Shown in pieces: positions 1 to 11,180 of a stretch of 38,422 bases of DNA. The position numbers were made by a program, and so were the translations under genes. The DNA lies in NCBI RefSeq assembly GCF_002847345.1, contig NZ_LXFV01000036.1, positions 1 to 38,422 on the forward strand, written 5' to 3'. Position 1 is the first letter of the stretch. Each line of letters starts with the position of its first letter. A model generated the notes under the pieces. That model was not told the DNA's origin and did no database searches. It saw nothing but the letters and a program-made list of their open reading frames with translations. This DNA comes from Pectobacterium peruviense. Its GTDB lineage: Bacteria; Pseudomonadota; Gammaproteobacteria; Enterobacterales; Enterobacteriaceae.

Positions 1-61
1 GTTACTACCGCTCTACGAACTTTATCAGCAACCTCTAGTTGTGGTAAGCCGTGGCACGAGC

Positions 62-799
62 TTACTCTTCTTCTTCTTCTTTCTTCTCTTTCTGTGCCAG
101 CAACTTCTCCAGCGCATCGCCACCAAGGTGACGGAAATCCTGACCTTTGACGAAGTAGAAGATAAATTCGCAGATATTCTGACAACGATCGCCGATACGC
201 TCGATAGAACGGGCACAGAACAACGCAGTCAGTACACTAGGGATAGTACGAGGATCTTCCATCATGTGAGTCATCAACTGACGCACAATCCCTTCGTACT
301 CTTTATCCACTTTCTTATCTTCACGATAAATACGGATCGCTTCGTCCAGATCCATTCGGGCAAAAGCATCCAGCACGTCATGCAGCATCTGCACGGTGTG
401 ACGACCCAATGATTCCAGGCTGACCAACAGCGGCTGATGCTGATGGGAAAATTTCTCTAGCGCGGTGCGACAGATTTTATCCGCCACGTCACCAATACGT
501 TCCAGTTCGGAGATGGTTTTGATGATCGCCATCACCAAACGCAGATCGCTGGCGGTGGGCTGACGTTTCGCAATAATGCGCACACAGGCTTCATCAATCG
601 CCACTTCCATCATGTTAACTTTGGCGTCGCCTTCAATCACCTGCTGAGCCAGCTCCGCATCCTGATTATGCATTGCGGTAATCGCGTCACTCAGCTGCTG
701 CTCCACCAGCCCGCCCATGGTCAGGACCTGCGTGCGGATGTGTTCCAGTTCGGCGTTAAACTGACCGGAAATGTGTTTGTTCAGATTCAGATTATCCAT
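62..799 (-). CDS. phoU: PhoU, phosphate signalling regulator
   Basis: PhoU is a cytoplasmic all-helical protein that links the Pst transporter to the PhoR/PhoB two-component system and shuts the Pho regulon off when phosphate is plentiful. The 245-residue product aligns almost end to end with E. coli PhoU (241 aa). It keeps the two repeated helical-bundle halves and the metal-binding style segments around [13 protein letters not shown] and [13 protein letters not shown]. It is the last gene of pstSCAB-phoU, 13 bp after pstB. The C-terminus differs from E. coli: it ends in a lysine/glutamate run finishing with five glutamates, encoded by a GAA/GAG-rich stretch. Identification is by recognition of the family and the operon context; I am very sure. 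Confidence 0.97.
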   Translation of the reverse strand: MDNLNLNKHISGQFNAELEHIRTQVLTMGGLVEQQLSDAITAMHNQDAELAQQVIEGDAKVNMMEVAIDEACVRIIAKRQPTASDLRLVMAIIKTISELERIGDVADKICRTALEKFSHQHQPLLVSLESLGRHTVQMLHDVLDAFARMDLDEAIRIYREDKKVDKEYEGIVRQLMTHMMEDPRTIPSVLTALFCARSIERIGDRCQNICEFIFYFVKGQDFRHLGGDALEKLLAQKEKKEEEEE

Positions 800-812
800 G
801 ATGCTTTCCTAA

Positions 813-2526
<1,714 letters not shown>

Positions 2527-2527
<1 letters not shown>

Positions 2528-3486
2528 TAGCGCGCCCCCTCATTTTTTGCCAGACGCATAACCATCAGCTTTGAACACGCCAAAACAATAAAGGTAATGA
2601 CAAACAGGATCAGACCCAACTCCATCAGCGCCGCGGTATGCACGCCGGATTCGGCTTCGGCGAATTCGTTCGCCAGCGCAGAGGTAATACTGTTTCCTGG
2701 CATATAGAGTGAAGCACTGTCGAGTTGGTAGGTGTTACCGATGATAAAGGTGACCGCCATGGTTTCCCCCAAGGCACGCCCCAATCCCAACATCACCCCG
2801 CCAATCACGCCATTTTTGGTGTAAGGCAGCACAATGCGCCAAATCACTTCCCACGTCGTACAGCCGATGCCGTAGGCAGACTCTTTCATCATCACCGGCG
2901 TTTGCTCAAACACATCACGCATGACCGCCGCAATGTACGGGATAATCATGATGGCCAGAATGACGCCAGCGGCCAGAATACCAATCCCGAACGCCGGGCC
3001 GGAGAACAGTGCGCCAACAATAGGAATGCCGGACAGGACGTTGCCTACCGGCTGCTGGAAATATTTGGCAAACAGCGGAGCAAAAATGAACAGCCCCCAC
3101 ATGCCATAAACAATACTCGGTATGGCCGCCAGCAATTCAATCGCCACGCCAAGCGGACGTTTCAACCAGGTTGGTGCCAGTTCTGTCAGAAATAACGCAA
3201 TCCCGAAGCTAATCGGAATCGCAATAATTAGGGCTATCAGTGAGGTCACGACAGTGCCGTAAATCGGAACCAGTGCACCAAACTGCTCTGCGGGCGCATC
3301 CCACTCTTTCGTCCACAAGAAGGAAAAACCGAACTTCTCGATGCTGGGCCAGGACGCCACAATCAGGGAAACAATGATGCCCCCCAACAGCAGTAGCGTG
3401 ACCAGCGCCGCCAGTTTTACCAGCGCGCTGAAGAGGATATCGCCATATTTTCCTGGGGCTTTGATAGTTGGCTTGTACTCCGCCAT
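2527..3486 (-). CDS. pstC: PstC, phosphate ABC transporter permease
   Basis: PstC forms the inner-membrane phosphate channel together with PstA. The product has 319 residues, the same as E. coli PstC, with a hydrophobic pattern of about six helices. It also carries the EAA-type loop [15 protein letters not shown] that docks on PstB. It is separated from pstS by about 160 bp that contain a stem-loop, an arrangement that in such operons lets the binding protein be made in excess over the permease. Its stop overlaps the pstA start. Confidence 0.97.
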
Positions 3487-3533
3487 ACGTCTCTCTTCTC
3501 GTTTTAACTACATTTAATAAGCTATTGAAGGCA

Positions 3534-3552
3534 GAGAGGCTTATCACCTCTC
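3534..3552 (-). terminator. pstS-pstC intercistronic stem-loop
   Basis: GAGAGG (3534-3539) pairs with CCTCTC (3547-3552) across a 7-nt loop in the gap between pstS and pstC. There is no U-run after it, so it is more likely an attenuator or mRNA 3'-end stabiliser than a full terminator. Such a structure would help keep PstS far more abundant than the permease. The function is inferred from position. Confidence 0.45.
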
Positions 3553-3647
3553 CGCCCCGATACGACGTGTTATTTCACTACCTTATTCCCAGAACCTGAC
3601 AACCTCATCACGCTCTGGTTATCAACACGGCGGTGTCGATACAATAA

Positions 3648-4688
3648 TTAGTACAGTGCTTTACCGCTGCTGTCTTTTACCTGGGTTTTCCAGGCAGCAC
3701 GGATTTGCTCAACCACTTCTTTTGGCAGTGTTGCGTAATCCAGTGCTTCAGCTTGCTCGCCGCCTTTCTTGAACGACCAGTCGAAGAATTTCAACACTTC
3801 AGCGCCCTGCTCAGGTTTTTCCTGTTTGGTATGAACCAGGATGAACGTCGTTGACGTGATCGGCCATGCATCAGCGCCTTTCTGGTTAGTCAGATCCTGA
3901 GCGAAGGACTTGCTCCAATCGATCTCTTTAGCTGCGTTGCTGAAGCTTGCGCCAGTCGGGCTAACCGCTTTACCATCGGCAGAAATCAGTTTGGTGTAAG
4001 CCAGGTTGTTCTGCTTGGCATACGCATATTCTACGTAACCGATAGAACCAGGCAGACGCTGTACAAACGCTGCGATACCATCGTTACCTTTACCGCCCAG
4101 ACCGGTCGGCCAGTTCACAGTAGAACCTGCACCAATCTTCTCTTTCCACTCTGGGTTCACTTTCGCCAGGTAGCTGGTGAACACGAAAGACGTACCAGAA
4201 CCATCAGCGCGGCGAACCACAGCGATGTCCTGATCCGGCAGCTTGGCATTCGGGTTCAGCTTGGTGATCGCTGGGTCGTTCCATTTTTTGATGTTGCCCA
4301 GGTAGATATCACCCAGTGTTTTACCGTCCAGCGTTAATTCGCCAGATTTGATACCAGGAACGTTCACTGCCAGTACCACACCACCGATAACGGTTGGGAA
4401 CTGGAATAAACCATCCTGTGCTAATTTGTCGTCAGCCAGCGGCGCATCAGAAGCCCCGAAGTCTACCGTTTTAGCGATAATCTGTTTTACACCGCCAGAA
4501 GAACCGATCCCTTGATAGTTAACTTTATTGCCGGTTTCTTTTTGATAGGAGTCAGCCCATTTAGCATAAACAGGCGCTGGGAATGTCGCACCGGCACCGG
4601 TGAGGTTAGCAGCAGCAAAAGCTGAAAATGCCGTCAAAGAAAAGGTTGCCGCAACAACACTGGCAAGAGTGGTACGCATCAGTTTCAT
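3648..4688 (-). CDS. pstS: PstS, periplasmic phosphate-binding protein
   Basis: PstS captures inorganic phosphate in the periplasm and hands it to PstCA. From the Met at 4688 the product has 346 residues, equal to E. coli PstS, with a Sec signal peptide of about 25 residues ending in AFSAFA before mature [13 protein letters not shown]. Typical phosphate-contact segments are present ([29 protein letters not shown]). The open frame extends 16 codons upstream, but the Met at 4688 has a strong AGGAGG site 5 bp ahead and directly begins the signal peptide. It is the first gene of the operon, under the Pho-box promoter at 4774-4829. Confidence 0.98.
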   Translation of the reverse strand: MKLMRTTLASVVAATFSLTAFSAFAAANLTGAGATFPAPVYAKWADSYQKETGNKVNYQGIGSSGGVKQIIAKTVDFGASDAPLADDKLAQDGLFQFPTVIGGVVLAVNVPGIKSGELTLDGKTLGDIYLGNIKKWNDPAITKLNPNAKLPDQDIAVVRRADGSGTSFVFTSYLAKVNPEWKEKIGAGSTVNWPTGLGGKGNDGIAAFVQRLPGSIGYVEYAYAKQNNLAYTKLISADGKAVSPTGASFSNAAKEIDWSKSFAQDLTNQKGADAWPITSTTFILVHTKQEKPEQGAEVLKFFDWSFKKGGEQAEALDYATLPKEVVEQIRAAWKTQVKDSSGKALY

Positions 4689-4773
4689 AATCCCTCCTGT
4701 GGGATACTCGACGTGTCGACGTAGAGTCGTTATCAATCAGAGTTATCAAATCAGAGTGTAGTTCGCAGGAGGA

Positions 4774-4829
4774 AAAATAGGACAATTTGGTGACAGTAAA
4801 ATGTACACAACATGACAGTTTTATGACAA
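4774..4829 (-). promoter_or_regulatory. pst promoter with two PhoB boxes
   Basis: On the minus strand, TTGTCATAAAACTGTCAT (4812-4829) and TGTACATTTTACTGTCAC (4790-4807) each fit the 7-4-7 Pho-box pattern of direct TGTCA repeats. They lie in tandem with a 4-bp gap. The CCTATTTT -10 region (4774-4781) follows, and the PhoB boxes take the place of a -35 element. The whole array matches the well-studied E. coli pstS promoter very closely. Phosphate starvation should activate the operon through PhoB. Confidence 0.9.
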
Positions 4830-4899
4830 TGAGGCAGCAAGAAGGAAAGTGCAGCCACACTCAGCCAGAACACGCGTTCTGACTGGTGGACAAGATCGG

Positions 4900-5121
4900 T
4901 CAGTGAGTCTGGCTATTGCTGAGTAATTTATAAATAGTATCAGGCTTATAGCTATCGCCCTGATAATAAATCGCCCAGTCGGTGACCCGCGAGATATCAA
5001 CAGAATATACGCCACCTTCCTGCATACCCTCAACGTAGAACGGATGATTGATTAATGTTCCCGTCACTACTGTGACGGGAATTTCTTCGAGTATAAATCT
5101 CCTAATGAAGGTAAATAACAC
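4900..5121 (-). CDS. DUF2314-like small ORF or gene remnant
   Basis: This 73-codon frame (GTG start) lies between pstS and glmS, a gap that holds no gene in E. coli. Residues about 20-60 (TGTLINHPFYVEG, then SVDISRVTDWAIY) resemble the C-terminal half of DUF2314-type proteins, whose typical pattern is G-x-L-x-N-x-P followed by a basic residue, I/V, then (S/T)DW. DUF2314 proteins are longer, so this is probably the 3' remnant of a lost gene, or a short free-standing copy. No good ribosome site precedes the GTG, which lies in the loop of a hairpin. A perfect 10-bp stem (5058-5081) falls inside the frame. The family match is from memory of the motif only, so this is tentative. Confidence 0.4.
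   Translation of the reverse strand: MLFTFIRRFILEEIPVTVVTGTLINHPFYVEGMQEGGVYSVDISRVTDWAIYYQGDSYKPDTIYKLLSNSQTH
5058..5081. repeat. Perfect 10-bp inverted repeat downstream of glmS
   Basis: TTCCCGTCAC (5058-5067) and GTGACGGGAA (5072-5081) form a perfect 10-bp stem with a TACT loop. It is too regular for chance and could fold in glmS read-through RNA. On the plus strand it is followed by TTTCTT, on the minus strand by CATTAATC, so neither side is a textbook terminator. It lies within the small DUF2314-like frame. Confidence 0.6.
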
Positions 5122-5136
5122 AATAGCTATTTACCT
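5109..5136 (-). terminator. Stem-loop just after glmS
   Basis: AGGTAAATA (5109-5117) pairs with TATTTACCT (5128-5136) around a 10-nt loop, starting 13 bases after the glmS stop on the minus strand. No U-run follows, so it may protect the glmS mRNA 3' end rather than terminate alone. The expected Tn7 insertion point falls inside this stem-loop. Confidence 0.4.
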
Positions 5137-5187
5137 CCAGTTAAAAACATTACTCTACGGTAACGGATTTCGCCAGATTACGCGGTT
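5123..5187. other. Predicted attTn7 site (unoccupied)
   Basis: Tn7 and related elements recognise the last codons of glmS through TnsD and insert about 25 bp past the stop codon. The glmS end here ([12 protein letters not shown] then TAA at 5150-5152) is the conserved target. The insertion point would be near 5125. No Tn7 end sequences or tns genes are visible, so the site is empty. The site is deduced from known Tn7 biology and position, not from a seen insertion. Confidence 0.5.
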
Positions 5188-6982
5188 GGTCAACATCCGT
5201 GCCTTTAATCAGCGCGACATGATAAGACAGCAGCTGCAACGGCACCGTATAGAAGATTGGCGCAATGACTTCTTCGATATGCGGCAGCGGAATAATTTTC
5301 ATATTTTCGCTGCTGGTGAAACCAGCATCTTCATCAGCGAAGACATACAGCTCACCGCCGCGCGCCCGAACTTCTTCGATGTTGGATTTCAATTTCTCCA
5401 ACAGCTCGTTGTTCGGTGCAACCACGACAACCGGCATGTCTGCATCAATCAGCGCCAGCGGGCCGTGTTTCAGCTCACCCGCAGCATAGGCTTCAGCATG
5501 AATATAAGAGATCTCTTTCAGCTTCAGCGCGCCTTCCATCGCGATCGGATACTGATCGCCACGGCCGAGGAACAGTGCATGATGTTTATCAGAGAAACCT
5601 TCCGCCAGAGATTCGATGAGCTTGTCCTGAGACAGCATCTGCTCAATACGTGCAGGCAGCGCCTGCAGGCCATGAACGATGTCATGCTCAATTTGCACAT
5701 CCATACCACGCAGACGACCAACACGCGCCACCAGCATCAGTAGAACGGTAAGCTGAGTGGTGAAAGCTTTGGTCGAGGCTACGCCAATCTCTACGCCTGC
5801 TTTGGTCATCAGCGCCATATCGGATTCACGCACCAGCGAGGAGCCCGCAACGTTACAGATAGCCAGAGAACCCAGATAGCCCAGTTCTTTGGACAAACGC
5901 AGCGCCGCCAACGTATCCGCCGTTTCACCGGACTGAGACAGGGTAATCATCAGGCTGTTCTTACGCACCGCAGGCTTGCGATAGCGGAATTCAGAAGCGA
6001 TTTCCACATCGCACGGAATACCAGCCAGTGCTTCAAACCAGTAGCGGGAAACCATACCGGAGTTGTAGGACGTACCGCAGGCGATAATCTGAACGTGCTC
6101 AACCTTCGCGAGCAGTTCATCCGCTTTCGGGCCGAGTTCAGAAAGGTTGATCTCGCCGTGGCTGAAACGCCCTTCAAGGGTGTTCTTGATCGCCATCGGC
6201 TGTTCGTAGATCTCTTTCTGCATGTAGTGACGATACGCGCCTTTGTCACCCGCATCGTAATTCACTTTTGATTCAATTTCTTCACGTGTAGCAAGCTGGC
6301 CTGATTTATCAAACACGCGCACGTCACGACGGGTAATTTCTGCCACGTCGCCTTCTTCCAGGAACATGAAGCGGCGAGTCACAGGCAACAGCGCCAGCTG
6401 ATCGGAGGCAATGAAGTTCTCACCCACACCGCGACCAATCACCAGCGGGCTACCAGAGCGTGCAGCAACCAGTACGCTTGGATCACGGTTATCCAGCACG
6501 ACCATGCCATAGGCACCGCGCAGTTGTGGAATCACGCGCTTAACGACTTCAACCAGCGTTCCGCCATTCTGCTGCTGTTCAAAATGAACCAGATGGGCAA
6601 CCACTTCCGTATCGGTTTCAGAAACAAAACGATAGCCGCGACCGATCATCAGTTCGCGCAACGGTTCGTGGTTTTCGATAATGCCGTTATGGACGATAGT
6701 GATATGTTCAGAAATATGCGGGTGTGCGTTCTCTTCAGAAGGTTCACCGTGCGTTGCCCAACGGGTATGGGCAATGCCAGTACCGCCGTGCAGTTCATGC
6801 TCTTCGGCTGCCTGAGACAGCACTTGCACTTTCCCCAGACGACGCAAACGAGCGACATGTCCTTCGCTGTCAACAACCGCCAGACCCGCAGAGTCATAAC
6901 CGCGGTACTCAAGACGGCGTAAACCTTCCAACAAAATTTCAGCAACATCACGTTGCGCAACTGCGCCTACAATTCCACACAT
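5150..6982 (-). CDS. glmS: GlmS, glucosamine-6-phosphate synthase
   Basis: GlmS makes glucosamine-6-phosphate from fructose-6-phosphate and glutamine, the first step to UDP-GlcNAc for peptidoglycan and LPS. The 610-residue product (E. coli 609) starts with MCGIVGAV, where the Cys becomes the N-terminal nucleophile of the class II glutaminase domain after Met removal. Two SIS sugar-isomerase domains follow (ACGTSYNSG and SQSGETADT in the first, [18 protein letters not shown] in the second), ending with the conserved KSVTVE. The frame stays open 12 codons upstream, but the catalytic Cys fixes the start at 6982, with AGGAA nine bases ahead. It lies 184 bp after glmU. Confidence 0.98.
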   Translation of the reverse strand: MCGIVGAVAQRDVAEILLEGLRRLEYRGYDSAGLAVVDSEGHVARLRRLGKVQVLSQAAEEHELHGGTGIAHTRWATHGEPSEENAHPHISEHITIVHNGIIENHEPLRELMIGRGYRFVSETDTEVVAHLVHFEQQQNGGTLVEVVKRVIPQLRGAYGMVVLDNRDPSVLVAARSGSPLVIGRGVGENFIASDQLALLPVTRRFMFLEEGDVAEITRRDVRVFDKSGQLATREEIESKVNYDAGDKGAYRHYMQKEIYEQPMAIKNTLEGRFSHGEINLSELGPKADELLAKVEHVQIIACGTSYNSGMVSRYWFEALAGIPCDVEIASEFRYRKPAVRKNSLMITLSQSGETADTLAALRLSKELGYLGSLAICNVAGSSLVRESDMALMTKAGVEIGVASTKAFTTQLTVLLMLVARVGRLRGMDVQIEHDIVHGLQALPARIEQMLSQDKLIESLAEGFSDKHHALFLGRGDQYPIAMEGALKLKEISYIHAEAYAAGELKHGPLALIDADMPVVVVAPNNELLEKLKSNIEEVRARGGELYVFADEDAGFTSSENMKIIPLPHIEEVIAPIFYTVPLQLLSYHVALIKGTDVDQPRNLAKSVTVE

Positions 6983-7001
6983 CGATGGTATTCCTATAAA
7001 A

Positions 7002-7018
7002 GTGACATATTGTGTCAC
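7002..7018 (-). promoter_or_regulatory. glmS leader hairpin
   Basis: GTGACA and TGTCAC (7002-7007 and 7013-7018) form a 6-bp stem with a 5-nt loop, ending about 20 nt before the glmS ATG and just upstream of its AGGAA ribosome site (6991-6995). In enteric bacteria the glmS leader is controlled by the small RNA GlmZ, which opens a structure near the ribosome site. I cannot show GlmZ pairing here, so the role is a suggestion. Confidence 0.35.
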
Positions 7019-7137
7019 CTGGGATGTCTTAGACCTGATTGTTCCGGTTTTTCCGGGTTCCCCGAGCCTTGTAGAGAGTTGGGGATTATTATGTTTTGTT
7101 TTGTGCTCTGGAATCGGTCAAAGCACAGGACAAAACC

Positions 7138-7158
7138 GCCTCCGCCGTATGCGGAGGC
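7138..7158 (-). terminator. glmU-glmS intercistronic hairpin
   Basis: GCCTCCGC (7138-7145) and GCGGAGGC (7151-7158) make a perfect 8-bp GC-rich stem with a 5-nt loop, nine bases after the glmU stop. On the minus strand it is followed by GGTTTTGT, so it can act as a partial terminator. It may also protect the processed glmU 3' end. Confidence 0.55.
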
Positions 7159-7166
7159 ATAGAATG

Positions 7167-8537
7167 CTATTTCTTCTTCACCGGACGCTGCCAGCCGGAA
7201 ATATGCCGTTGTTTCACGCGGCTGATCACCAGCTCATTCTCTGCCACATCGCTTGTGACCGTCGTGCCCGCGCCAATAGTCACGCCGCTGGCAATGTTAA
7301 CAGGTGCCACAAGTTGCGTATCCGAGCCGACAAACACATCGTCACCAATAACCGTTTTGTGTTTATTCGCACCGTCATAGTTACAGGTGATCGTTCCCGC
7401 GCCAATATTAACACCTGAACCGATATCCGCATCCCCCAAATAGCTAAGGTGACCCGCTTTTGAACCTTTACCCAGACGCGCCTTTTTCAATTCGACAAAG
7501 TTGCCAACATGCGCACCTTCAGCCAGTTCCGCACCAGGGCGCAAGCGAGCAAATGGCCCAACAGTACACTGGGCTTCCAGCACGGCATCTTCCAGCACGG
7601 AATAAGGGCTGATCTCACTGTCATCGCCAATGATGCAGTTTTTGATCACGCAGCCAGCACCAATTTTCACCCGGTTACCTAGCTTAACATTCCCTTCCAC
7701 GACTACATTGACATCAATCACCACATCGCGACCATGAGTCAGCTCGCCACGCAGATCAAATCGAGCCGGGTCAAGCAGCATCACGCCAGCAAGCAGCAGC
7801 TTATCCGCCTGTTCACGCTGATAAATTCGCTCAAGCGCCGACAGTTGCAGGCGATTATTAACGCCCTCAACTTCGCTCAGCCGCTTGGGATGGACCGCTT
7901 CAACACGCTGACCTTCTTCCGCCGCCATCGCAATAATATCGGTGATGTAAAACTCACCCTGTGCGTTGTTGTTGTTCAACTGGCTTAACCAGCGCTTCAA
8001 ATCCTTACCGTTGGCAATCAAAATGCCAGTATTGATCTCGTTAATCTGACGCTGTTCTTCGCTGGCATCTTTGTGTTCAACGATCCCAACTACGGCACCT
8101 TTATCACGCACAATTCGTCCATAGCCTGTCGGATCGTCCAGCTTCACCGTCAACAGGCCGATACCTCCCTGCGGCTTAGCCTCACGTAAATGCACTAAGG
8201 TTTGCGACGAAATCAGCGGCACATCGCCATACAACATCAAGATATCTTCATCATCAGCAAAATGAGGCGCGGCTTGCTGCATCGCATGCCCAGTTCCCAA
8301 CTGCTCCGCCTGAAGCACCCAATTCAACGCGAGATCGGTCAGTTCATGCTTTAGCAAATCACCGCCGTGGCCGTATACCAGATGAACATGCTGTGCACCG
8401 GTTGTCATTGCCGCGTCAATGACGTGTTGAACCATCGGCTTACCCGCCAGCTTGTGTAACACCTTGGGAAGGTCGGAATACATACGGGTTCCTTTACCCG
8501 CAGCAAGGATCACCACACTCATAGCACTATTTGACAT
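7167..8537 (-). CDS. glmU: GlmU, UDP-GlcNAc synthesis bifunctional enzyme
   Basis: GlmU acetylates glucosamine-1-phosphate and then couples it to UTP, giving UDP-GlcNAc. The 456-residue product (E. coli 456) has the N-terminal nucleotidyltransferase motif [15 protein letters not shown] at about residues 11-25, with GDVPLI further on. A C-terminal left-handed beta-helix of hexapeptide repeats follows ([32 protein letters not shown]). The frame is open for 68 more codons upstream, but these are not GlmU-like; the Met at 8537 gives [11 protein letters not shown] with an AGGA site ahead. In E. coli glmU follows atpC directly; here pelX lies between, so glmU must have its own promoter. Confidence 0.97.
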   Translation of the reverse strand: MSNSAMSVVILAAGKGTRMYSDLPKVLHKLAGKPMVQHVIDAAMTTGAQHVHLVYGHGGDLLKHELTDLALNWVLQAEQLGTGHAMQQAAPHFADDEDILMLYGDVPLISSQTLVHLREAKPQGGIGLLTVKLDDPTGYGRIVRDKGAVVGIVEHKDASEEQRQINEINTGILIANGKDLKRWLSQLNNNNAQGEFYITDIIAMAAEEGQRVEAVHPKRLSEVEGVNNRLQLSALERIYQREQADKLLLAGVMLLDPARFDLRGELTHGRDVVIDVNVVVEGNVKLGNRVKIGAGCVIKNCIIGDDSEISPYSVLEDAVLEAQCTVGPFARLRPGAELAEGAHVGNFVELKKARLGKGSKAGHLSYLGDADIGSGVNIGAGTITCNYDGANKHKTVIGDDVFVGSDTQLVAPVNIASGVTIGAGTTVTSDVAENELVISRVKQRHISGWQRPVKKK

Positions 8538-8553
8538 AAGTATCCTGACAGTA

Positions 8554-8569
8554 CGGAGCCACAGCTCCG
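8554..8569 (-). promoter_or_regulatory. glmU leader stem-loop
   Basis: CGGAGC (8554-8559) and GCTCCG (8564-8569) form a perfect 6-bp stem with a CACA loop, about 16 nt upstream of the glmU start on its mRNA. It could affect translation of glmU or be a chance structure. I could not find a convincing NagC operator in the rest of the 8538-8796 gap. Confidence 0.35.
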
Positions 8570-8796
8570 CAAGAATAAAAATGGCTAGCCTGTTACAGCA
8601 AGAATAACCAGAGTTTACCGAAGCTGGTGCATAACGCAGATACTTTTTAGTGAGTTTTTTCTGAAAATCTCGCACAAAACCACGAATGTTTATCAAGAGA
8701 GGAGATGAACGCGATGTCATCCCCAAAAACAGAAATGACACAGGGTTTCATAAAAAACAGACTTTGTTTTTAAGTATTTCCATTTGTGACACACAC

Positions 8797-8817
8797 AAAA
8801 GAAACAGCGTTTCATTT
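8797..8817 (+). promoter_or_regulatory. KdgR operator upstream of pelX
   Basis: The centre GAAACAGCGTTTC (8801-8813) is a perfect 5+5 palindrome flanked by A and T runs. It fits the KdgR box, the site of the main pectinolysis repressor of soft-rot bacteria. It lies 45 bp before the pelX start. A CRP-like half site TGTGA (8785-8789) sits just upstream, centred about 42 bp before a weak AATATA -10 (8823-8828). KdgR repression lifted by pectin breakdown products, with CRP activation, is the known logic for pel genes. The KdgR call is strong; the CRP and -10 calls are weak. Confidence 0.75.
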
Positions 8818-8862
8818 ATAGCAATATACGCGGGCAAATAATTCAATAACGAAGGAGACACA

Positions 8863-11097
8863 ATGAAACGTTGTTCTTCACAAAAATGTGATTCTTTACA
8901 GAAACACCGTTCTTCACGCCTCGCAGCCGTCGCGTTGACGAATGCATTACTTTTCAGCTTTAGTGCACACGCCGCGACAGAATCAACCCCCGTCTGGCAC
9001 GGTATCGCTTTTGGTCAGTCAACAGACGTAAACTTTTCATCCAATGTTCTGCCGGAAAAAATTGGCGTTAACGACGTCACCATTAACGGAAAGAAACTCG
9101 CACCGGGTGATAATGCTGATTTATCCGCACCAATCACGATTGAGAGTCGTGGCGGAAAGATCGCCAACACCCATGACGGGCTAACGTTCTTTTATACCCA
9201 GTTACCTGCGAATGTGAATTTCACGCTTCAGTCTGATATTACCGTGGAACAGTTTGGTCCTGAAAACGGCGCCAAGCCTGCGGCTCAGGAAGGGGCGGGA
9301 ATTCTGGTGCGCGATATTATTGGCATACCGCGTCAGGAACCGCTGAAAGAAGGATATGAAGAATTCCCTGCAGCATCCAACATGGTGATGAACGCCATCA
9401 TGACGCAGGATAAAAAGTCTCATACCGAAATCAAACTACAGGCGATTTTGCGTAATGGCGTCACACAGCCGTGGGGCAACGCAGGCGCGAAAATCACCAA
9501 AACCAGCTACCAGGAAAACGTCAATCTGGAGCAAACGCCTACGTTCCGTCTGAAATTGGAACGTACCAATGACGGCTTCATTACCTCTTATGCACCGAAA
9601 GGCACGGATAACTGGGTATCAAAAGAAGTCAAAGGTGCGGATGTTGTTACCAAGTTGGATAAAGACCATTACTACGTTGGTTTCTTTTCCTCCCGTAACG
9701 CCAAAATCACCGTCAGCAATGCACAGTTGACCACGACACCGGCACAAACCAAAGCCTCACCGGAATTTAAAGCCAAGGATTACGATCCTTTGATCCAGGT
9801 GATGTCATCGCCTAAAACTACCAGCGAACATTATGTCGTACAGGCTAAAGCTAACTACAACGGCACGATCGCGGTTTCACAAGATGGTAAATCTCTGGGT
9901 GATGCCAAGCAGGTAAAAGCGGGGGAAGCCTTCTCTCTGCCAGCAAAAATTGCCGGTGACAGTGCTGAATTCAAACTCGCTTACCAGCCTGCGGAAGGGG
10001 ATGATAAAGCAGTAAAAGAGAGCACGTTCAAGGTTGAAAAAGTGGCTTATGCAGACGCCAAAAATCTGTATGTTTCGCCACAAGGTTCAGCCAGCAACGA
10101 CGGCAGTAAAAATGCACCGATCGATTTGGCCAGCGCCGTCGCCGCTCTGCCAGCGGGTGGCACAATTTGGCTCAACGATGGTGATTACAGCGCGGCAGAA
10201 ATTCCCGTTAGCGCTAGCGGCCAGCAAAAAACCGTCAAGAACCTGTTTGCTGTCGGCAACAAAGCCGTCATTCATGGCCTGCAACTGAAAGCGAGCCATT
10301 GGCATGTCAAAGGTATTGAAATAACAGAGAAACCATTCCGTATCGAGGGGAGCTACAACACCATCGAACGCGTTCTGGCGCACCATGCTGACGATACTGG
10401 TATTCAGGTAACCTCGACGGCCGATGTAGGCAGACCACTGTGGGCCAGTCATAACCTGATTCTGAACTCAGAATCTCACAGCAATCAGGACGCTGGAAAA
10501 ATTAACGCCGACGGTTTTGCGGTGAAAATGCGTGTGGGTGAAGGCAACGTGATTCGCGGAGCGTTCTCGCACAACAACATCGATGACGGCTTCGACCTGT
10601 TTAACAAAATTGAAGACGGCGCAAACGGCGTTGTGGTGATCGAGAATTCAATTGCCATGAACAACACCAGTAACGGCTTCAAAATGGGTGGCGAAGGCCA
10701 GCCAGTGGCCCATCAGGTCAAAAACAGCATTGCTGTGGGTAACAAGCTTGATGGTTTCACTGACAACTTCAACCCAGGTGCATTGATCGTTGAAGACAAC
10801 ATTGCGTTAGATAACGAACGCTTTAACTTCATTTTCCGTCCAAGTCCTTACTCTGGCCCGGAAAAACAAGGCGTCTTCAAGAACAACGTTTCGCTGAAAA
10901 CCAAAGCGGGCAAATATGATGATGCGGTTGTCGGCAATATCGATAACACCAACTACTTCATCAAGGGCGACCGTTCCGTTAACGCGCAGGGTAAGGAAAT
11001 CACAGTAAACAACTTCGTGTCGGTTATCGTTCCAGAGACGTTTACGCGAGATGCCAAAGGCAATCTGGTACTTGGCGACTTCCTGAAGAAGAAATAA
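8863..11097 (+). CDS. pelX: PelX, exopolygalacturonate lyase (PL9)
   Basis: The 744-residue product matches the exo-acting pectate lyase PelX of Dickeya/Pectobacterium, polysaccharide lyase family 9. PelX releases unsaturated digalacturonate from polygalacturonate and in Dickeya is periplasmic. A Sec signal of about 37 residues with an unusually long basic N-region ends in SFSAHA. A non-catalytic beta-rich part fills residues about 40-395. The catalytic parallel beta-helix begins at NLYVSPQGSASNDGS (about 405). It keeps the Asp/Lys cluster typical of PL9: HADDTGIQV, NADGFAVK and NIDDGFDLF. GAAGGAG lies before the ATG. It is transcribed divergently from glmU and converges on the atp operon, and a KdgR box precedes it. 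Confidence 0.93.
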   Translation: MKRCSSQKCDSLQKHRSSRLAAVALTNALLFSFSAHAATESTPVWHGIAFGQSTDVNFSSNVLPEKIGVNDVTINGKKLAPGDNADLSAPITIESRGGKIANTHDGLTFFYTQLPANVNFTLQSDITVEQFGPENGAKPAAQEGAGILVRDIIGIPRQEPLKEGYEEFPAASNMVMNAIMTQDKKSHTEIKLQAILRNGVTQPWGNAGAKITKTSYQENVNLEQTPTFRLKLERTNDGFITSYAPKGTDNWVSKEVKGADVVTKLDKDHYYVGFFSSRNAKITVSNAQLTTTPAQTKASPEFKAKDYDPLIQVMSSPKTTSEHYVVQAKANYNGTIAVSQDGKSLGDAKQVKAGEAFSLPAKIAGDSAEFKLAYQPAEGDDKAVKESTFKVEKVAYADAKNLYVSPQGSASNDGSKNAPIDLASAVAALPAGGTIWLNDGDYSAAEIPVSASGQQKTVKNLFAVGNKAVIHGLQLKASHWHVKGIEITEKPFRIEGSYNTIERVLAHHADDTGIQVTSTADVGRPLWASHNLILNSESHSNQDAGKINADGFAVKMRVGEGNVIRGAFSHNNIDDGFDLFNKIEDGANGVVVIENSIAMNNTSNGFKMGGEGQPVAHQVKNSIAVGNKLDGFTDNFNPGALIVEDNIALDNERFNFIFRPSPYSGPEKQGVFKNNVSLKTKAGKYDDAVVGNIDNTNYFIKGDRSVNAQGKEITVNNFVSVIVPETFTRDAKGNLVLGDFLKKK

Positions 11098-11113
11098 GCC
11101 TCTTCAAGTAAAC

Positions 11114-11133
11114 CCCCACCTAACAAGGTGGGG
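11114..11133 (+). terminator. Stem-loop after pelX
   Basis: CCCCACC (11114-11120) and GGTGGGG (11127-11133) form a 7-bp GC-rich stem with a 6-nt loop, 16 bases after the pelX stop. No U-run follows, so termination here may be partial, and the stronger structure at 11301-11325 may finish it. Confidence 0.5.
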
Positions 11134-11180
11134 ACAAGAGTTGCTGACAAAGCACATTGAGCGGTAGCAACGGATAGATC

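Noticed and set aside
5048-5743. 231-codon plus-strand frame over the glmS 3' end
   Set aside because: Antisense to glmS, low-complexity composition typical of a shadow frame.
8538-8741. 68-codon extension of glmU
   Set aside because: No GlmU similarity, and the Met at 8537 has the right spacing and family start.
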